Below are positions 26,516 through 37,104 of a DNA stretch of 64,000 nt, piece by piece. The notes below the pieces were generated by a model that saw only the letters and a program-made list of their open reading frames with translations, had not been told where the DNA came from and made no database searches. A program made the translations under genes and the position numbers. Every line of letters starts with the position of its first letter. Position 1 is the first letter of the stretch. Origin of the DNA: Brevibacillus fulvus (GTDB lineage Bacteria > Bacillota > Bacilli > Brevibacillales > Brevibacillaceae); assembly GCF_016908525.1 (NCBI RefSeq), contig NZ_JAFBEB010000004.1, positions 124,001 to 188,000 on the forward strand. The letters are read 5' to 3'.

Positions 26516-26572
26516 TTGCTTTGCGCGGACGAACGGGAGGATTAGACGATGCCGGACGAACCCGGCAAATAA

Positions 26573-26606
26573 AAAAGCCAGCGTTGAGCAGGTCAACGCT
26601 GGCTTG
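26573..26606 (-). terminator. Terminator of the tgt-yajC unit
   Basis: AAGCCAGCGTTGA and TCAACGCTGGCTT pair around a short loop, followed by TTTTATTTG on the minus strand, 12 bp after the yajC stop. Confidence 0.88.
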
Positions 26607-26618
26607 CGGAATCACCAT

Positions 26619-26948
26619 TTATTTTGTCTCTTCATTCACTGGCTCAGCAACCGCCGGTTTGGAGGCAGGAGCGGCCGGAGCAGCCTGGCTTGCCGCCGTC
26701 ACGGAATTGATCGCACCGCGGTCAAAAGTGACATTCACATTGTGGGCAATGCGAATAACCACCTCTGTATCGTTGATGTCATGGATCGTACCGTGTACGC
26801 CGCCAATCGTTACAACCTTGTCTCCCTTTTTCAAGCTGGCAAGCATTTGGTTGCGCTGCTTGTTCCGTCTTTGTTGCGGACGAATCAACAGGAAGTAGAA
26901 AATCACAAACATAATGATAATAGGCAACAGCGATTGCAAGTTTTGCAT
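26619..26948 (-). CDS. yajC: Preprotein translocase subunit YajC
   Basis: Small accessory subunit of the SecDF complex: one N-terminal membrane helix (about 6-22, LLPIIIMFVIFYFLLIRP) and a cytoplasmic domain with QMLASLKKGDKVVTIGGVHGTI. It has 109 residues, including an Ala/Pro-rich tail common in some Bacilli. It follows tgt after 18 bp, the conserved queA-tgt-yajC order. The gene is adjacent to tRNA modification genes in most bacteria, so context does not point to a new role. Confidence 0.96.
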   Translation of the reverse strand: MQNLQSLLPIIIMFVIFYFLLIRPQQRRNKQRNQMLASLKKGDKVVTIGGVHGTIHDINDTEVVIRIAHNVNVTFDRGAINSVTAASQAAPAAPASKPAVAEPVNEETK

Positions 26949-26966
26949 TGCAATTCCTCCTTCGGC

Positions 26967-28121
<1,155 letters not shown>

Positions 28122-28134
28122 TTATGTCTTATCT

Positions 28135-28163
28135 ATTATAGTTGGAACTGTATAGAATCACAA
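28135..28163 (-). promoter_or_regulatory. Sigma-A promoter of tgt-yajC
   Basis: TTGTGA (28163-28158), a 17-bp spacer and TATAAT (28140-28135) on the minus strand, after the hairpin that follows queA. Confidence 0.7.
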
Positions 28164-28177
28164 GTTATACCAATCAA

Positions 28178-28202
28178 AGGCTGCCAACATCCGTTGACAG
28201 CC
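28178..28202 (-). terminator. Hairpin after queA
   Basis: GGCTGTCAAC, 4-base loop, GTTGGCAGCC, then TTTGATT on the minus strand. The weak T tract may allow read-through into tgt. Confidence 0.55.
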
Positions 28203-28209
28203 TCACCAG

Positions 28210-29238
28210 TCAGATGATCAACATCGCATCGCCAAAGCTGAAAAAGCGATATTCTTGTTCAACCGCACTTTTATAAGCTTGGAGAATATGTTCCCTTCCG
28301 GCCAAAGCGCTGACCAGCATCACCAACGTTGATTTCGGCAAATGAAAATTGGTCAGCAAACCGTCAATCACTTTAAACTCATATCCAGGGTAAATAAAAA
28401 TGTCTGTCCATCCGGAGCAGGCTTCCAGTTGACCGTTTCGTTCACTGCCCACCGTTTCCAGCGTCCGGCATGAGGTTGTGCCGATCGCGATCACGCGTTT
28501 TCCTGCAGCTTTGGCCTGCTTGATCAGCGCCACCGTTTCTTCGGACATCTCATAGTACTCGGAGTGCATCACATGCTCTTCGATCTTGTCTGCGCTGACC
28601 GGACGGAATGTCCCCAATCCGACGTGCAGTGTTATATAAGCCAGCTTGACGCCCTTTTCCTCAAGTTTTGCCAAATACTCCTTGGTAAAATGCAAGCCTG
28701 CAGTAGGCGCTGCGGCAGAGCCGCTTTCCCGGGCGTAAACGGTCTGGTAGCGCTCTTTGTCCTCAAGCTGTTCATGAATATAAGGAGGAAGCGGCATCGA
28801 GCCCAACCGCTCGAGAATTTCGTAAAAAATCCCTTCGTAGGAAAACTTGATGATGCGCCCGCCGCTTTCTGTCACCGCTTCGCAAGTGCAGCGCAGCAAA
28901 CCGTCCCCAAAGCTGATTTCCGTTCCCGGCTTGACTCGTTTGCCCGGCTTCACCAGCGTCTCCCAGCGGTCATCCCCCAGTGATTTGAGCAGCAAGACCT
29001 CAATCTTGGCCCCGGTATCCACTTTTTCACCGATCAACCGCGCCGGAAGCACCCGGCTGTCATTCAGCACGAGCACATCTCCCGCTTCCAAATATTCAAT
29101 CAGATCCACAAAGCGGCGATGCTCTATTTCTCCTGTTTGTTTATGCAACACCAGCAAACGGGAGGCAGTCCGTTCTGCCAGCGGATGTTGTGCGATCAAA
29201 CGTTCCGGTAAATAAAAATCAAACTGTTGTACGTCCAC
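28210..29238 (-). CDS. queA: S-adenosylmethionine:tRNA ribosyltransferase-isomerase
   Basis: Transfers the ribosyl part of SAM to preQ1-tRNA, giving epoxyqueuosine. It has 342 residues. Typical stretches are [62 protein letters not shown] and [19 protein letters not shown]. The start is GTG 29238, with AAGGAG 8 bp upstream. It follows the SpoIID-domain gene after 21 bp and may share its transcript. Confidence 0.98.
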   Translation of the reverse strand: MDVQQFDFYLPERLIAQHPLAERTASRLLVLHKQTGEIEHRRFVDLIEYLEAGDVLVLNDSRVLPARLIGEKVDTGAKIEVLLLKSLGDDRWETLVKPGKRVKPGTEISFGDGLLRCTCEAVTESGGRIIKFSYEGIFYEILERLGSMPLPPYIHEQLEDKERYQTVYARESGSAAAPTAGLHFTKEYLAKLEEKGVKLAYITLHVGLGTFRPVSADKIEEHVMHSEYYEMSEETVALIKQAKAAGKRVIAIGTTSCRTLETVGSERNGQLEACSGWTDIFIYPGYEFKVIDGLLTNFHLPKSTLVMLVSALAGREHILQAYKSAVEQEYRFFSFGDAMLII

Positions 29239-29259
29239 TTCAATAGCTCCTTACGTTAT

Positions 29260-31353
29260 TCAATCTGCTTCAATTTTAATCCCTGTATAATAGTGTTTCA
29301 GAATCTCTTTATAGTCATACCCTTGTTCAGCCATCGCCTTGGCGCCGTACTGCGAAACACCCAGGCCGTGGCCGTAACCGTAACCGCGGATCAAATACTG
29401 CTGGCTTTTGGAAGCCACTCGCCACTCGCCCTGCGGATTGAAAATCAGGAATTGTCCGGCAGAGCCGTTCGCGGGAGAAGCTACTTTCGTATCGGCACCG
29501 ATTGCGTGCAGTTCCTCATCCGCATCCGGAAGCGAGCTTGTCCGTCCATTTGCCCCGAGGACGCTAACCGTGCCCAGCTCTTCGATGGAAAACTTCGTAC
29601 TGCGCAAAGCGTTGCCATTTTCCGCAAAAATCGAACGATGGGCATCCGGCGACGGCACTTTCAATACTGTTCCGTTGGCTTCCATTTGCAGCACACGTCC
29701 CGATGGGCCTCGTTCCGTCACTTCCAGACTGTTCAATGAGCCGCTGATTTGCGGGCCATTGTTCCGCGCCTGGCTGGCGTTGATCATACTCTTCATCTCC
29801 GCGGGCGTGTACGGCCCTCGCGTCCAGCTGAACGCATTTTCTTCGAGTTCCTGACCGATGATGGCAACCTCCGCCCCGCGCGTCAACGTGGTCAATACGC
29901 GATGGTAGGTAGTGCTCGAACCAGCTCGCAAGTTAATCAGCTCGCTGCTCACCTGGCCAAGCTGCAGTCCCGCTGGATTCGTCTCCCCGGTCAGCTGCAC
30001 CAGATCAGAGCGGATATAACCGGTCGTCCCATCATGAAGGGCTACCAGATACCAGAGCTTGGCAGCAGCCAGTGGGGCGGTGTCATTGCTTGACACCGGT
30101 TTTGCATAAGGCACGGCGTTGCCCCATACCTCTGTACCGTCCGCTGTTTCTCCGCCGGCATTGGAATAAAAGAAGGGCTCGATCGGTTTCCCTTGATAGG
30201 TGATAATTTCTCCTTCCGTTTTGTCGACCGCCCTGCGGATATCGGCTGCCTCCAGATTGTAACCGTAGTACGCCTGCTCCGTCACCGTATCAGACAGATC
30301 GGCCACACCGTACTTGTTGTTCATGGTAACGGCGCGCGTCCGGGCCAAAACGGCCTGGACCTTGAGCGCCTCCTGCGGCCAGCCGGTTTGCATTTCGGAA
30401 CCGACCACGCCGTACAAATATTCTTCCAAAGGAAGTTCATTTACGACCGTCAGATGTCCTTTATATTCGGAAAGTTCAATCTCCCCCCGATACCGTCGGC
30501 CGCTTCGCTCTTCCACAGTGATCAACTCGGTGCCGCTCCCCTTTTTCGGAGCAACCAGCAGTTTCGATTGCTGGGAAAACGCATATTTGGTCATGCTTTC
30601 GCAGCTATTGCCGCCAGCCAGCACTTCCGTTCGCAGCAACGCGTACTCCGGTTCATTCGCTTGCGAAAACGCGAGGTTCGGAAACTTTGCCTTGGCTTCC
30701 TGCCTGATCGTATCCAATGCGCTCACCGAAGCTGCCTCGCCGACCCAGACCGCATACTTCGTATTGCCGTTTTTATTGATGACAACCGGATAGGCATCCA
30801 AACCTGAATGATCGAGTACCTCCTCCCAATTCTCCGCATCTTTCAGCGAAGAAAACGTTCCCGCTTCCAAATGGAAGGGACCTTTTAATGTCGGTTGCAG
30901 ATTGGCCGCCTGTTGAACCGCAGCCGCTTTGGCGCTGGCAGCCTGCGGCGTCGCGTACGAACCGCTCGTTACCTGATAGACGGTCTTGCCGTCCTTCTGC
31001 GCCAGTTCGATCGATGCCGGCAACCCGTGTTGACTGAGTTTTTGGGCTACTTGTTGTGCATAGGTGAAACTGCTCGTCTCCGCTGCGAGATAATGATACT
31101 CGTCTACCGTAAATCGGGCAGTCGTCTCTTTCCCGCCGGAAAGTTTTGCTGAACGATCGTCGGCAAAAGATATGCTTAATCCGTTGTCACTGGACAAAGT
31201 TACCGCCGGCACCGTTCCACGGTAACCGAACCCGGCATCAATAAACAATGCGACGCGTATATCCTTTCCCGCTGCTTCCGCTCGATCGGTTGCCATGGGA
31301 AAGAGCAGCATGCACCCGGCCAACAGGCCCAGCTTCTTCCAACTCTTGTTCAT
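29260..31353 (-). CDS. Large SpoIID/LytB-domain protein with SPOR-like and SH3-like parts
   Basis: A secreted protein of 697 residues, twice the size of classical SpoIID. A signal peptide (about 1-28, ending AEA) is followed by two SPOR-like modules near residues 110-190 and 195-255. The SpoIID lytic transglycosylase domain then starts at about 290 (YRGEIELSEYKGHLTVVNELPLEEYLYGVVGSEMQTGWPQEALKVQAVLARTRAV). An SH3-like insert (about 405-490, SSELINLRAGSSTTYHRVLTTL) interrupts it. The domain resumes and ends YGYGHGLGVSQYGAKAMAEQGYDYKEILKHYYTG. ATG 31353 is chosen because GGGGAA precedes it; an ATG eight codons upstream is weaker. A role in spore or cell-wall remodelling is inferred. Confidence 0.88.
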   Translation of the reverse strand: MNKSWKKLGLLAGCMLLFPMATDRAEAAGKDIRVALFIDAGFGYRGTVPAVTLSSDNGLSISFADDRSAKLSGGKETTARFTVDEYHYLAAETSSFTYAQQVAQKLSQHGLPASIELAQKDGKTVYQVTSGSYATPQAASAKAAAVQQAANLQPTLKGPFHLEAGTFSSLKDAENWEEVLDHSGLDAYPVVINKNGNTKYAVWVGEAASVSALDTIRQEAKAKFPNLAFSQANEPEYALLRTEVLAGGNSCESMTKYAFSQQSKLLVAPKKGSGTELITVEERSGRRYRGEIELSEYKGHLTVVNELPLEEYLYGVVGSEMQTGWPQEALKVQAVLARTRAVTMNNKYGVADLSDTVTEQAYYGYNLEAADIRRAVDKTEGEIITYQGKPIEPFFYSNAGGETADGTEVWGNAVPYAKPVSSNDTAPLAAAKLWYLVALHDGTTGYIRSDLVQLTGETNPAGLQLGQVSSELINLRAGSSTTYHRVLTTLTRGAEVAIIGQELEENAFSWTRGPYTPAEMKSMINASQARNNGPQISGSLNSLEVTERGPSGRVLQMEANGTVLKVPSPDAHRSIFAENGNALRSTKFSIEELGTVSVLGANGRTSSLPDADEELHAIGADTKVASPANGSAGQFLIFNPQGEWRVASKSQQYLIRGYGYGHGLGVSQYGAKAMAEQGYDYKEILKHYYTGIKIEAD

Positions 31354-31462
31354 GATGTTTCCCCATTTCTCTGCCATTCTGTTCGCTTTTCCCAGTTTCC
31401 GCTCGAAACCACTTGCACCTTTTTGTTTTTCGACAAATTTCCTGTGCTTTCCTGCTTATTTC

Positions 31463-31498
31463 CGAAAGAAAAAGACTATCGACAGCGGCGCGATAGTC
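31463..31498 (-). terminator. Terminator after the ruv-DUF2905 unit
   Basis: GACTATCG, a 9-base loop and CGATAGTC are followed by TTTTTCTTTC on the minus strand. It uses the same stem as the secF terminator. Confidence 0.8.
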
Positions 31499-31532
31499 TC
31501 AGATTGAAGACAAAGCAGTTTTCTTGTGTGAG

Positions 31533-31609
31533 AAACGGACGCTCTCCTCGCTTCGACTCCGCTCTTTGTCCGCAAGCAAACAGACAAGAGCGTTCACGCT
31601 GATCCGTTT
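31533..31609. other. Structured intergenic segment with alternative stems
   Basis: Two competing pairings are visible: an outer stem (AAACGGACGCTCT with AGAGCGT...TCCGTTT) and an inner 10-bp stem (CGCTCTTTGTC with GACAAGAGCG). It lies between the DUF2905 stop and the following terminator. No coding potential was seen. It could be 3' UTR structure or a leader of the SpoIID-type gene. Confidence 0.4.
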
Positions 31610-31613
31610 TTCT

Positions 31614-31832
31614 TTATTTGAACAAGCGAAACAGGTAACTGATTAAGGAGAGAATCACGCTGATCACGATACACGTCACAACGGGAAAATAAAAGCGGAC
31701 GTTCTCTTTTTCCACGGCAATATCTCCCGGAAGTCTGCCTAACGGAAGATATTTTCCGCCAATTTGCCAAAGCACCCCGATAATCACCAACACCACTCCG
31801 CCAATGATCAACAGTTTGGCTACCGGATTCAT
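31614..31832 (-). CDS. DUF2905-type small membrane protein
   Basis: A 72-residue protein with two hydrophobic segments (about 5-22 and 48-68) separated by [27 protein letters not shown], the characteristic DUF2905 stretch. Its ATG overlaps the ruvB stop by four bases, so it is translationally coupled and last in the ruvC-ruvA-ruvB unit. Function is unknown; the coupling to Ruv genes is common in Bacillota. Confidence 0.88.
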   Translation of the reverse strand: MNPVAKLLIIGGVVLVIIGVLWQIGGKYLPLGRLPGDIAVEKENVRFYFPVVTCIVISVILSLISYLFRLFK

Positions 31833-32824
31833 TGTTTCATCTCCCGCCCGAAATGTTGATAGGCCGCCCCGGTGACCGTCCGTCCGCGAGGCGTGCGCTG
31901 CATAAACCCGATTTGCATCAGATAGGGCTCATACACATCTTCAATCGTTTGCCATTCTTCTCCTATTGTAGCCGCAATCGTATCCAATCCAACCGGCCCT
32001 CCGGAAAATTTGTCAATGATCGCCAACAGCAGTTTGTGGTCGATATGGTCCAGTCCGCAGGAATCAACCTGCAGCCGGGTCAAGGCTTCGTTGGCGATCT
32101 CTTCTGTAATCACCCCTTCGCCCTGCACCTGGGCAAAATCGCGAACCCGCTTCAGCAAGCGATTGGCAACACGGGGGGTTCCCCGCGAACGTTTGGCAAT
32201 CTCGATCGCTCCGCCTTCTTTAATGCCGATCTGCAAAATATCGGCAGCGCGGGTAACGATAAAGGCCAATTCCTCCACAGTGTAGTAGTCCAGCCGGTTG
32301 ACAACGCCGAACCGGTCGCGCAAAGGCGCAGACAGCATCCCGGCGCGCGTGGTCGCCCCGATCAAGGTAAACGGCGGCAGTTCCAGGCGAACACTGCGGG
32401 CGCTCGGTCCTTTCCCGATAATAATATCAAGGGCAAAATCCTCCATCGCCGGATACAATACCTCTTCCACGCTGCGATTGAGACGATGGATTTCATCGAT
32501 AAACAACACGTCGCCTTCTTGCAGGTTAGTCAGCAAGGCGGCGAGGTCACCCGGCCGCTCGATGGCCGGTCCCGATGTTGTCCGGATGCTGACCCCCAGC
32601 TCATTGGCAATAATTTGCGACAAGGTCGTTTTGCCCAACCCTGGCGGTCCGTAGAGCAGGACGTGATCAAGAGCTTCTTTCCGCAGCTTGGCTGCTTCGA
32701 TAAACACCTTGAGGTTTTCCTTGACCTGTCGCTGTCCGATATATTCAGCCAAAAAACGGGGGCGCAAACTTAATTCATGCTCATCCTCCCATTGCATGTT
32801 GGTCGTTATGATCCGATCGTCCAT
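31829..32824 (-). CDS. ruvB: Holliday junction branch migration ATPase RuvB
   Basis: AAA+ motor that drives branch migration with RuvA; 331 residues. Walker A is [20 protein letters not shown], Walker B is [24 protein letters not shown], and [18 protein letters not shown] holds sensor 1 and the arginine finger. The winged-helix C-terminus has [28 protein letters not shown]. The start is ATG 32824, four bases after the ruvA stop codon. Confidence 0.98.
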   Translation of the reverse strand: MDDRIITTNMQWEDEHELSLRPRFLAEYIGQRQVKENLKVFIEAAKLRKEALDHVLLYGPPGLGKTTLSQIIANELGVSIRTTSGPAIERPGDLAALLTNLQEGDVLFIDEIHRLNRSVEEVLYPAMEDFALDIIIGKGPSARSVRLELPPFTLIGATTRAGMLSAPLRDRFGVVNRLDYYTVEELAFIVTRAADILQIGIKEGGAIEIAKRSRGTPRVANRLLKRVRDFAQVQGEGVITEEIANEALTRLQVDSCGLDHIDHKLLLAIIDKFSGGPVGLDTIAATIGEEWQTIEDVYEPYLMQIGFMQRTPRGRTVTGAAYQHFGREMKQ

Positions 32825-32828
32825 CTGC

Positions 32829-33437
32829 TCATCCCCTCATCATCATGGCCAAACCTTGTTTGATCAGTTGTTCCACGTTTGCTCCGCCATCCGCCAGTTC
32901 ACGCAAGGAAAGCTTGACTTTTTGCAGTTCCGCTTCCGTGTAGCCCAGCGCTTCCAACGCTTCCAGCGCTTCCGCGAACTCACCTTTCCGTACATCAGCG
33001 GCGTAATCTGCTGCCGGAATGATCGCCGACGGAGTAAAACCTTGCAATTTGTCTTTCAAATCGAGCACCATTCGCTGCGCGGTTTTCTTGCCGATTCCCG
33101 GGAATTTGGTCAAATAGGCCACGTTCTCCTGCTGTACCGCCAAGACGATCTGTTCCGGCGTTGCCGCGGCCAAAATGGCCAACGCTCCTTTCGGGCCAAT
33201 CCCGCTGACATCAAGCAGCTTGCGAAACAGATCCCGCTCATCGCGTGTCGCAAAGCCGTACAGCAAAATCGCATCTTCCCTGACATGATGATGGGTATAA
33301 AAGCGGCGTTTCTTATTTTCATCCTGCACAAACAGATAGGGATTCGGACAAAAAAGGCGATAGCCGATCCCGGAGGTCTCCACGACAACGTAATCACTAT
33401 CCAGATATGCGACATTTCCCTCGACGAAATCGATCAT
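32829..33437 (-). CDS. ruvA: Holliday junction DNA-binding protein RuvA
   Basis: Tetrameric protein that binds four-way junctions and loads RuvB; 202 residues. Domain I is the N-terminal OB fold ([29 protein letters not shown]). Domain II has the helix-hairpin-helix pair ([16 protein letters not shown] and [23 protein letters not shown]). Domain III ([16 protein letters not shown]) contacts RuvB. The ATG overlaps the ruvC stop by four bases. Confidence 0.98.
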   Translation of the reverse strand: MIDFVEGNVAYLDSDYVVVETSGIGYRLFCPNPYLFVQDENKKRRFYTHHHVREDAILLYGFATRDERDLFRKLLDVSGIGPKGALAILAAATPEQIVLAVQQENVAYLTKFPGIGKKTAQRMVLDLKDKLQGFTPSAIIPAADYAADVRKGEFAEALEALEALGYTEAELQKVKLSLRELADGGANVEQLIKQGLAMMMRG

Positions 33438-33934
33438 TTATGTACACCTTCCACAATCTTGGTAAAATTACGAAATTGCGCATGCGTGACGGCAATTCCC
33501 AGTGCATCGGCGACATCATCCGGCTTCGGTACTTCTTTTAAGTGCAGCAGCAGCCGGATCATTTCCTGAATTTGTTTTTTATCTGCTCCGCCATAACCGG
33601 TCACGGCCTGCTTGACCTGCAGCGGCGTATATTCGTAAACAGGGACGCCTGCCAACTCGGCCGCCAGCAAAATGACGCCGCGCGCTTGGCCCACGGTAAA
33701 GGCGGTGGTCACATTGCGATTAAAAAACAGCTTCTCAACCGCCATCTCTTCCGGTTGATAAGTCGCTAGAATCTCCTGCATCGCTTCAAAAATTTGCTTG
33801 AGACGCAACGGAACAGGCAAACCCGCTTCCGTTTGAATACTGCCATATTGAATAGGTTTGAGCTGGCTCCCCTGCTTTTCCAATACCCCAAAACCCACAA
33901 TGGCAATACCGGGGTCAATTCCCATAATCCGCAT
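33434..33934 (-). CDS. ruvC: Holliday junction resolvase RuvC
   Basis: Endonuclease that resolves Holliday junctions; 166 residues from ATG 33934, with GGAG 8 bp upstream. The acidic catalytic residues are D7 in MRIMGIDPG, E66 or so in MAVEKLFFNRN, and the pair in PDDVADALGIAVTHA. B. subtilis lacks ruvC and uses RecU, so its presence separates this genome from the Bacillus type. It is first in the ruvC-ruvA-ruvB-DUF2905 operon. The frame is open 14 codons upstream, but without a ribosome site. Confidence 0.97.
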   Translation of the reverse strand: MRIMGIDPGIAIVGFGVLEKQGSQLKPIQYGSIQTEAGLPVPLRLKQIFEAMQEILATYQPEEMAVEKLFFNRNVTTAFTVGQARGVILLAAELAGVPVYEYTPLQVKQAVTGYGGADKKQIQEMIRLLLHLKEVPKPDDVADALGIAVTHAQFRNFTKIVEGVHK

Positions 33935-34030
33935 AAGACACGCTCCGTTTTTTCTTTTATCTTTTAACTGTACCATATTCCCGACAAAAAGCGAACATGC
34001 ATTTCCGTTTCATTCAAAACTCTTACAGCG

Positions 34031-34064
34031 AAAAGGCCTAACCCTGTTGGGGTTAGGCCTATAC
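34031..34064. terminator. Terminator between the 63-aa gene and ruvC
   Basis: A perfect 11-bp stem AGGCCTAACCC/GGGTTAGGCCT around TGTTG. On the minus strand it is followed by TTTTCG, so it ends the 63-residue gene just before ruvC. Confidence 0.85.
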
Positions 34065-34070
34065 GGCGTC

Positions 34071-34262
34071 CTAGTGTTTGTTCATTCCCAGTGCATCCAT
34101 GTAGTCGTGCTGCATGTGAGCATATTCGTCAACACCTGCTTGCATCTGTTCATTGATTTCATTGATGCGACGAAAATCCAACTGGTTATGCCCCTGGTTT
34201 AACTGAACATACAAACGCTGGTGGAATTGGTCTTTATAGCTTCCTCGTGGTCGCGAAGACAT
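34071..34262 (-). CDS. Small hydrophilic protein of unknown function (63 aa)
   Basis: A 63-residue protein starting MSSRPRGSYKDQFHQRLYVQLNQGHNQLDFRRINEINEQMQ. It is polar and rich in Gln, His and Asp, with no membrane segment. AAGGAGGAG lies about 10 bp before the ATG and a perfect terminator follows its stop, so it is a self-contained small gene. I do not recognise the family. Between bofC and ruvC, a sporulation role is possible but unsupported. Confidence 0.68.
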   Translation of the reverse strand: MSSRPRGSYKDQFHQRLYVQLNQGHNQLDFRRINEINEQMQAGVDEYAHMQHDYMDALGMNKH

Positions 34263-34343
34263 CCAAAAGACTCCTCCTTGTCACGCCGTATGCAAACAGT
34301 ATGTGACAAGCGCCTGCTGTTTATGTAAGTTTGAGGATGTTTC

Positions 34344-34922
34344 TTAATGATGTCCGTCGGCTGCGCCCAGCTGAAATTCACCGTATGTCGACAAAACGCT
34401 GTTATATTCAGCCAAGTCCCTTACCCGTATGCCCTGAAACAACAAATCTACCTCTTCTTTCGGTAAAGTGGCCTTCATCCGTTCCGTGTTGATCTGATAG
34501 AAAGTCTGAATGACATCCTGCTCTTGCGGCAATCCGTTAAACAGCGTCAGCATCCCGTCCGGCGTCAAGCCGAAGTAACCGTTTGCTTTGCAGGCTGGCG
34601 CGAGATCGTTTTCCCGTTTCAGCAAAATCAGCTTTTGCGGTTCCGAGGTAATAATCTCCCAGCCGGCGTAATTCGTCAACGACTGGGCCAGTTTATCGTA
34701 CGGGATCTGCACATGCTCCTCATCTTTGAGCCCGCACAAATACGTCCGAGCCAGCACCAGGTCAAAATGCCGGCTCTGCGGCTGCCAAACGATGTTCACT
34801 TCCGCGGTCTGCCCGGAGACTGATTGTTCTGATCCTTTGTTATACAGGTAGACACCGCCGCCGGCGAGCAAAGCAACAAACAGCACGACCGAGATGCTGC
34901 TGTACATTCTCAATTTTTTCAT
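34344..34922 (-). CDS. bofC: Forespore regulator BofC
   Basis: Secreted or anchored forespore protein that restrains the protease SpoIVB before the sigma-K checkpoint. It has 192 residues from ATG 34922. An N-terminal membrane or signal segment (about 9-27, SSISVVLFVALLAGGGVYL) is followed by a BofC-type domain with LARTYLCGLKDEEHVQIPYDKLAQSLTNYAGWEI, then the C-terminal domain (NGYFGLTPDGMLTLFNGLPQEQDVIQTFYQIN). GGGG lies 10 bp before the ATG; an upstream TTG is too near. Like B. subtilis, it lies beside the ruv genes. SpoIVFA/FB, targets of the same pathway, are in this window. Confidence 0.92.
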   Translation of the reverse strand: MKKLRMYSSISVVLFVALLAGGGVYLYNKGSEQSVSGQTAEVNIVWQPQSRHFDLVLARTYLCGLKDEEHVQIPYDKLAQSLTNYAGWEIITSEPQKLILLKRENDLAPACKANGYFGLTPDGMLTLFNGLPQEQDVIQTFYQINTERMKATLPKEEVDLLFQGIRVRDLAEYNSVLSTYGEFQLGAADGHH

Positions 34923-35068
34923 CGCATTCAAACCCCTTTAATGCTTTTATTAACCCAGTCTAGCCAATGTAAAAAAACCGTATACTTCCAATCTAGTGTC
35001 TACCATCTACTGGAAAGCTATGTTAAGATTACGGTGAATTATATTTTCTAATAATTTGGGGGATTGTA

Positions 35069-37048
35069 ATGAGAAAAATTGGCAAAAAGCAGATTGTCTT
35101 CAGTTTGCTTGCAACCACACTGATTGCCAGCTCTTTGGCCTTCCCATTGGTTCCGGCCAGCGCTGCAGGCGAGTCTACACTTCATCTGAGACTGCTTGAA
35201 ACGACAGACATCCATACCAACATCGTGAACTATGATTACTACCAGGACAAGTCGACGGATGAATTCGGTCTGGCGAAAACCGCCACATTGATCAAAGCGG
35301 CGCGAGAGGAAGCCAAAAACAGCTTGCTGTTCGATAACGGCGATTTGATCCAAGGAAACCCGCTGGGTGATTATGTAGCAAAAGTACAACCGCTAAAAGA
35401 CGGCGAAATTCATCCGGTGTACAAAGCGATGAATTTGCTGGATTATGACGCGGGAAACATCGGGAACCATGAATTCAACTTTGGATTGGATCACCTGCAA
35501 CGCAGTCTGAAAGGTGCCAATTTTCCATACGTCAATGCCAATGTGTATATTGACGACAAAGACAATGACCCTGCCAACGACAAAAACTATTTCACTCCAT
35601 ACCAGATACTGGAGAAAACATTCAAGGATGACAACGGCAACGATGTCACGCTCAAAATTGGCGTGATCGGCTTCGTACCGCCGCAAATTACCAATTGGGA
35701 CAAATCCAATTTGGAAGGCCAAGTAATTGCCAAGGATATTGTGGAGACGGCCAACAAATATATTCCGGAAATCAAGGCGAAAGGCGCAGATCTGATCGTT
35801 GCCATCCCTCACTCCGGTTTGGGCAACACAGAAGCGAGCGGCATGGATGAAAATGCCACCTATTTGCTCAGCAAAGTGGAAGGCATTGATGCGATCCTGT
35901 ATGGCCATACGCATACGACCTTCCCGGGAAAAGGCTATGACGAGATTCCGGGCGTAGACAATGCAAAAGGAACGATCAACGGCGTCGCTGCTGTACAACC
36001 CGGATACTGGGGCAACCATCTGGGGATTATCGACCTGACTTTGGTACAGGAAAACGGCAAATGGAAAGTGGCCGATTCCCAGTCGACCGTCAAGCCGATT
36101 TATGACGCTGTCAACAAGAAAGCGCTGGTAGACGCCGATCCGAAAATAATCGAAGCGGTCAAGGCGGATCATGATCATACGGTCGAGTGGGTGCGCTCTG
36201 CGGTGGGCACGACGGCAGCCCCGATCCAAAGCTTCTTTGCGCTGGTGCAGGATGATCCTTCGATCCAGATCGTGACCAATGCGCAAAAATGGTATGTGGA
36301 AAAGAATATCAAAGGAACCGAATATGAAAATATCCCGGTGCTGTCAGCAGGTGCTCCGTTTAAAGCAGGCGGACGCAACGGCGCCAGCTATTATACAAAC
36401 ATTCCGGCTGGAACGATCGCGATCAAAAACGTGTCCGACTTGTACGTCTATCCAAACACCGTAAAAGCCGTACTGTTAAATGGCGCCCAAGTGCAAGAAT
36501 GGCTGGAACGTTCTGCGGGTCAATTCAACCAAATCGATCCGAAGAAAACTGAAGAGCAACCGTTGGTCAACGATGCGTTCCCAACCTATAACTACGATGT
36601 AATCGATGGGGTTTCCTACGAAATTGATGTGACTCAACCGGTTCGCTATGATCTGGATGGCAAACTGGTTAATCCGGACGCACACCGGATCAAAAACTTG
36701 TCCTTTAACGGAAAACCGGTAAACCCTGAAGACAAATTCATCGTCGTCACAAACAACTATCGCGCGGGCGGCGGCGGCAACTTCCCAGGTCTTGACGGCA
36801 AAAACATCATCATTGATTCGCCGGATGAAAACCGTCAAGTAATCATCGATTACATCCTGGAGAATAAAACAATCAATCCAACAGCCGATAACAACTGGAG
36901 CTTCACACCAATTCAAGGAAAAGTGAACGTGACCTTTACCACTTCTCCGCAAGCGCAAGCGTTTGCTGAAAAACTGACTAACATCCAGTTCATCAACACC
37001 CAACCGGATGGTTTTGCCAAATATTCGATTGATCTCTCCCAAAAATAA
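35069..37048 (+). CDS. Secreted bifunctional 2',3'-cyclic-nucleotide phosphodiesterase/3'-nucleotidase-type metallophosphatase
   Basis: A 659-residue secreted phosphatase of the 5'-nucleotidase/CpdB superfamily. A signal peptide (about 1-32, ending ASA-AG) is followed by the metallophosphatase domain with metal-binding motifs LLETTDIHTN, FDNGDLIQGN, GNHEFNFGLD and ILYGHTHTTF. The C-terminal substrate-binding domain starts near residue 360 (PIQSFFALVQDDPS, SAGAPFKAGGRNG, VTNNYRAGGGGNFPG). ETTDIH at the start and the second-domain sequence favour CpdB over plain UshA. No sorting motif or membrane anchor is visible, so it is probably released. GGGGGATTG precedes the ATG, and a strong terminator follows. 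Confidence 0.9.
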   Translation: MRKIGKKQIVFSLLATTLIASSLAFPLVPASAAGESTLHLRLLETTDIHTNIVNYDYYQDKSTDEFGLAKTATLIKAAREEAKNSLLFDNGDLIQGNPLGDYVAKVQPLKDGEIHPVYKAMNLLDYDAGNIGNHEFNFGLDHLQRSLKGANFPYVNANVYIDDKDNDPANDKNYFTPYQILEKTFKDDNGNDVTLKIGVIGFVPPQITNWDKSNLEGQVIAKDIVETANKYIPEIKAKGADLIVAIPHSGLGNTEASGMDENATYLLSKVEGIDAILYGHTHTTFPGKGYDEIPGVDNAKGTINGVAAVQPGYWGNHLGIIDLTLVQENGKWKVADSQSTVKPIYDAVNKKALVDADPKIIEAVKADHDHTVEWVRSAVGTTAAPIQSFFALVQDDPSIQIVTNAQKWYVEKNIKGTEYENIPVLSAGAPFKAGGRNGASYYTNIPAGTIAIKNVSDLYVYPNTVKAVLLNGAQVQEWLERSAGQFNQIDPKKTEEQPLVNDAFPTYNYDVIDGVSYEIDVTQPVRYDLDGKLVNPDAHRIKNLSFNGKPVNPEDKFIVVTNNYRAGGGGNFPGLDGKNIIIDSPDENRQVIIDYILENKTINPTADNNWSFTPIQGKVNVTFTTSPQAQAFAEKLTNIQFINTQPDGFAKYSIDLSQK

Positions 37049-37066
37049 TTCATTTGCACCACAGGA

Positions 37067-37104
37067 AAAAAGCTGATGACTACCGACGTCATCAGCTTTT
37101 TTTA
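37067..37104. terminator. Bidirectional terminator
   Basis: AAAAAGCTGATGAC and GTCATCAGCTTTTT flank TACCGAC. It serves the plus-strand phosphatase and touches the end of the minus-strand kinase gene, whose stop is within it. Confidence 0.9.
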
